DNA of 64,000 nt from assembly GCA_017613735.1 (NCBI GenBank), contig JAGADF010000008.1, positions 124,001 to 188,000 on the forward strand. Reading direction: 5' to 3'. Numbering within the stretch: the first letter of the stretch is position 1; each line of letters starts with the position of its first letter. A program made the position numbers and the translations under genes. The notes under the pieces were generated by a model. It made no database searches and had not been told where the DNA came from. It saw nothing but the letters and a program-made list of their open reading frames with translations. The stretch is from Clostridia bacterium (GTDB lineage: Bacteria > Bacillota > Clostridia > Oscillospirales > Acutalibacteraceae). This document shows, in pieces, positions 61,873 to 64,000 of the stretch.

Positions 61873-64000
61873 TTACATATTTGCTAATGAGTTAAGAGCC
61901 TCTGCGGAAAGCACGGGTTCAATGTCAACATCGCTGTAGCATTCCATACCCGTTCCCGAAGGAAGAAGCTTACCGATAATAACGTTTTCCTTAAGTCCGA
62001 GCAACGGGTCTTTCTTACCCTTTGACGCGGCGTCGGTGAGGACTCTCGTCGTCTCCTGGAAGGAAGCCGCCGACAGGAACGAATCGGTAGCAAGCGAAGC
62101 CTTGGTAATACCGAGAAGTACGGGAGCGACTGTCGGATAAACGACCGTCTCGCCTTCTTTTTCAAGAGCTTCAAGTCTTGTGACTTCTTTGTCATAATCC
62201 TGCTTTTCAATTGTTGCGCCGGGAAGGAATTCGCTTGTTCCCTCTTCAACTACTCTGAGCTTTCTCATCATCTGGCGGACGATAACCTCGATATGCTTAT
62301 CGTTGATATCAACGCCCTGGAGACGGTAAACTCTCTGTACCTCACGGATGAGGTAATTCCTGACTGCGTCAACGCCGAGAACTGCGAGAACGTCGTGCGG
62401 GCTGAGCGAGCCTTCGGTGATAAGTCCGCCCTTTTCAATCTTCTGGCCCTCTGTGACGCGAAGTCTTGAGCCGTAAGGAATGAGGTAGCTTCTCTCATCG
62501 CCGTCGTCGGATGTAACGACAACGTGTTCGCTGTTCTTAATCATACGGATTGAAACAGTACCGTCGATTTCGGAAATAATTGCAAGTACCTTCGGTTTTC
62601 TCGCTTCGAAAAGTTCTTCGACTCTGGGAAGACCCTGGGTAATATCGGCTGAAGATGTAACGCCGCCTGTGTGGAACGTTCTCATCGTAAGCTGTGTACC
62701 GGGCTCACCGATTGACTGAGCGGCGATAATACCGACCGCCTCGCCTACCGTTACGGGCTGGCTTGTGGCAAGGTTGGAGCCGTAGCACTTAATGCATACG
62801 CCATGCTCGGATTTACAGGTAAGAAGCGAACGGATTGTAACCTTTGTGATGCCCGCGTCAACTATGCGCTGAGCGTCTTCCTCGGTCATCATTCTGTCGT
62901 TTGACATAATGACTTCGCCCGTCTTTTCATCAACAATCGGGTTAAGGAGATATCTGCCTACAAGTCTTTCCGAAAGAGGCTCAATCATTTCCTTGCCGTC
63001 AGTGATGTCGTAAATCTCGATGCCTTCCTTACAACAGCAATCCTCCTCGCGGATGATAACATCCTGCGAAACGTCGACAAGACGTCTGGTCAGATAACCG
63101 GAGTCGGCTGTACGAAGAGCCGTATCTGCAAGTCCCTTACGCGCACCACGCGAAGAAATGAAGTACTCAAGTACGTTAAGTCCTTCACGGTAGTTGGCGC
63201 GGATGGGGATTTCGATTGTTTTACCTGCGGTGTTGGCGATAAGTCCGCGCATACCTGCAAGCTGTCTTAACTGGCTTTCCGAACCACGGGCGCCCGAATC
63301 AACCATCATATAAATCGGGTTGTCGTGGTCGAGGTTCTTGGTAAGTTCTGCGGAAACCTTGTTCGTGCATTCTTCCCAGACCTTGATAACGGCTCTTGAA
63401 CGCTCGTTATCGCTGATAAGACCGAAGTTATATTCGTTTGTGATTTCGTCGATTTTTTCCTCAGCCGCTGCAATAAGTTCCTTCTTCTGGGGAGGAATTG
63501 TGGCGTCGGAAACTGCTACGGTAATACCGCTGCGGGTAGAGTATCTGTAGCCCTGAGCCTTGATTTCGTCAAGAACTCTTGAAGCTACGGAAGTACCGTG
63601 AACCTTGATACAACGGTCAACAATCTTACCGAGCATCTTTTTATTGACAAGGAACTCAACCTCAAACTTGAAAGCGTTTTCGGGGTCGCTTCTGTCAACA
63701 AAGCCGAGGTCCTGAGGAATAGGATTGTTGAAGATAACTCTTCCGAGAGTTGTGTCAACAAGCTTTGTAACCTGCTCGCCGTTGATTTCCTTTGTCATTC
63801 TGATTTTAATCTTTGAATGAAGACCGATATAGCCTTCGTCATAAGCCATTGTAGCTTCGTTTACGTCGCGGAAAACCTTGCCCTCACCGGGTTCGCCGTC
63901 GCGCATAAGCGTAAGGTAGTACGAACCGAGAACCATATCCTGAGTGGGAACGGTAACGGGCTTGCCGTCAGCGGGTTTGAGAAGGTTGTTTGCCGCAAGC
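61873..64000 (-). CDS. rpoC: RNA polymerase beta' subunit, C-terminal part (cut by right edge)
   Basis: About 708 residues are visible. The first ones ([20 protein letters not shown]) lie just after the catalytic NADFDGD motif, which is outside the window. The bridge-helix/trigger-loop region ([35 protein letters not shown]) and the second zinc site ([11 protein letters not shown]) are present. The frame reads through 63936 to 64000, so the Met there is internal. It is the core catalytic subunit of RNA polymerase, upstream of the str operon as usual. Confidence 0.98.
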   Translation of the reverse strand, partial: LAANNLLKPADGKPVTVPTQDMVLGSYYLTLMRDGEPGEGKVFRDVNEATMAYDEGYIGLHSKIKIRMTKEINGEQVTKLVDTTLGRVIFNNPIPQDLGFVDRSDPENAFKFEVEFLVNKKMLGKIVDRCIKVHGTSVASRVLDEIKAQGYRYSTRSGITVAVSDATIPPQKKELIAAAEEKIDEITNEYNFGLISDNERSRAVIKVWEECTNKVSAELTKNLDHDNPIYMMVDSGARGSESQLRQLAGMRGLIANTAGKTIEIPIRANYREGLNVLEYFISSRGARKGLADTALRTADSGYLTRRLVDVSQDVIIREEDCCCKEGIEIYDITDGKEMIEPLSERLVGRYLLNPIVDEKTGEVIMSNDRMMTEEDAQRIVDAGITKVTIRSLLTCKSEHGVCIKCYGSNLATSQPVTVGEAVGIIAAQSIGEPGTQLTMRTFHTGGVTSSADITQGLPRVEELFEARKPKVLAIISEIDGTVSIRMIKNSEHVVVTSDDGDERSYLIPYGSRLRVTEGQKIEKGGLITEGSLSPHDVLAVLGVDAVRNYLIREVQRVYRLQGVDINDKHIEVIVRQMMRKLRVVEEGTSEFLPGATIEKQDYDKEVTRLEALEKEGETVVYPTVAPVLLGITKASLATDSFLSAASFQETTRVLTDAASKGKKDPLLGLKENVIIGKLLPSGTGMECYSDVDIEPVLSAEALNSLANM

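Overview
The window looks like chromosomal DNA of a Gram-positive, endospore-forming Firmicute of the class Clostridia, probably Oscillospiraceae/Ruminococcaceae-like. The reasons are spo0A, spoIVB and spoIIID, a cohesin/dockerin pair, strong GGAGG ribosome sites, consensus sigma-A promoters, frequent TTG/GTG starts, and FMN and SAM-I riboswitches. It is almost all core chromosome. I see no prophage, insertion sequence or CRISPR array.

Layout. 1-2206 (minus): xpt, a BMP-type lipoprotein and the start of its ABC ATPase, probably purine/nucleoside salvage. 2422-5866: phosphoglucomutase (minus) and a GH36 alpha-galactosidase (plus). 5916-8734 (minus): two secreted proteins built on the same 21-residue wall-binding repeats. 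8816-11057 (minus): tsaE-tsaB-rpiB, then upp. 11156: rodA. 12382-15597 (minus): pfkA, spoIVB and spo0A. 15681-23407 (minus): a lon-ysxC-lysA-dnaE operon. 23504-25004 (minus): a patatin-like lipase, then spoIIID. 25105-29456: nagB, a zinc-ribbon protein, a sugar:cation symporter, a ZIP transporter and a PLC-like protein.

29473-32613 (minus): a DivIVA-type protein abutting pcrA. 32774-36379 (plus): alpha/beta hydrolase, FMN riboswitch-ribU, SAM riboswitch-metK and a small membrane protein. 36402-43107 (minus): an alaS-HIT-comEC-holA-rnmV operon. 43196-49749: an anchored EEP-family hydrolase with a small Cys-rich protein, tRNA-Arg(CCG), ychF, a DUF2804 protein and, divergently, a GH2 beta-galactosidase. 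49821-54851: a cell-surface block with a DUF1294 protein, a GHL10-type lipoprotein, a dockerin-bearing glucosaminidase and a membrane-anchored cohesin protein. 54959-56923: cca and a DUF6442/XRE pair. 57282-64000 (minus): tuf, fusA, rpsG, rpsL and the C-terminal part of rpoC.

The most unusual system is 51455-54851. A peptidoglycan hydrolase ending in a dockerin is followed 16 bp later by a cohesin protein with a C-terminal membrane anchor, like a one-enzyme cellulosome used for the organism's own wall. Other points of interest: two promoters placed so that rodA and the DUF1294 gene should give leaderless mRNAs; an identical 11-base spacer block in the alaS and rpsL promoters; a ComEC with a degenerate nuclease-like domain; and a repeated operator over the DUF6442/XRE promoter.
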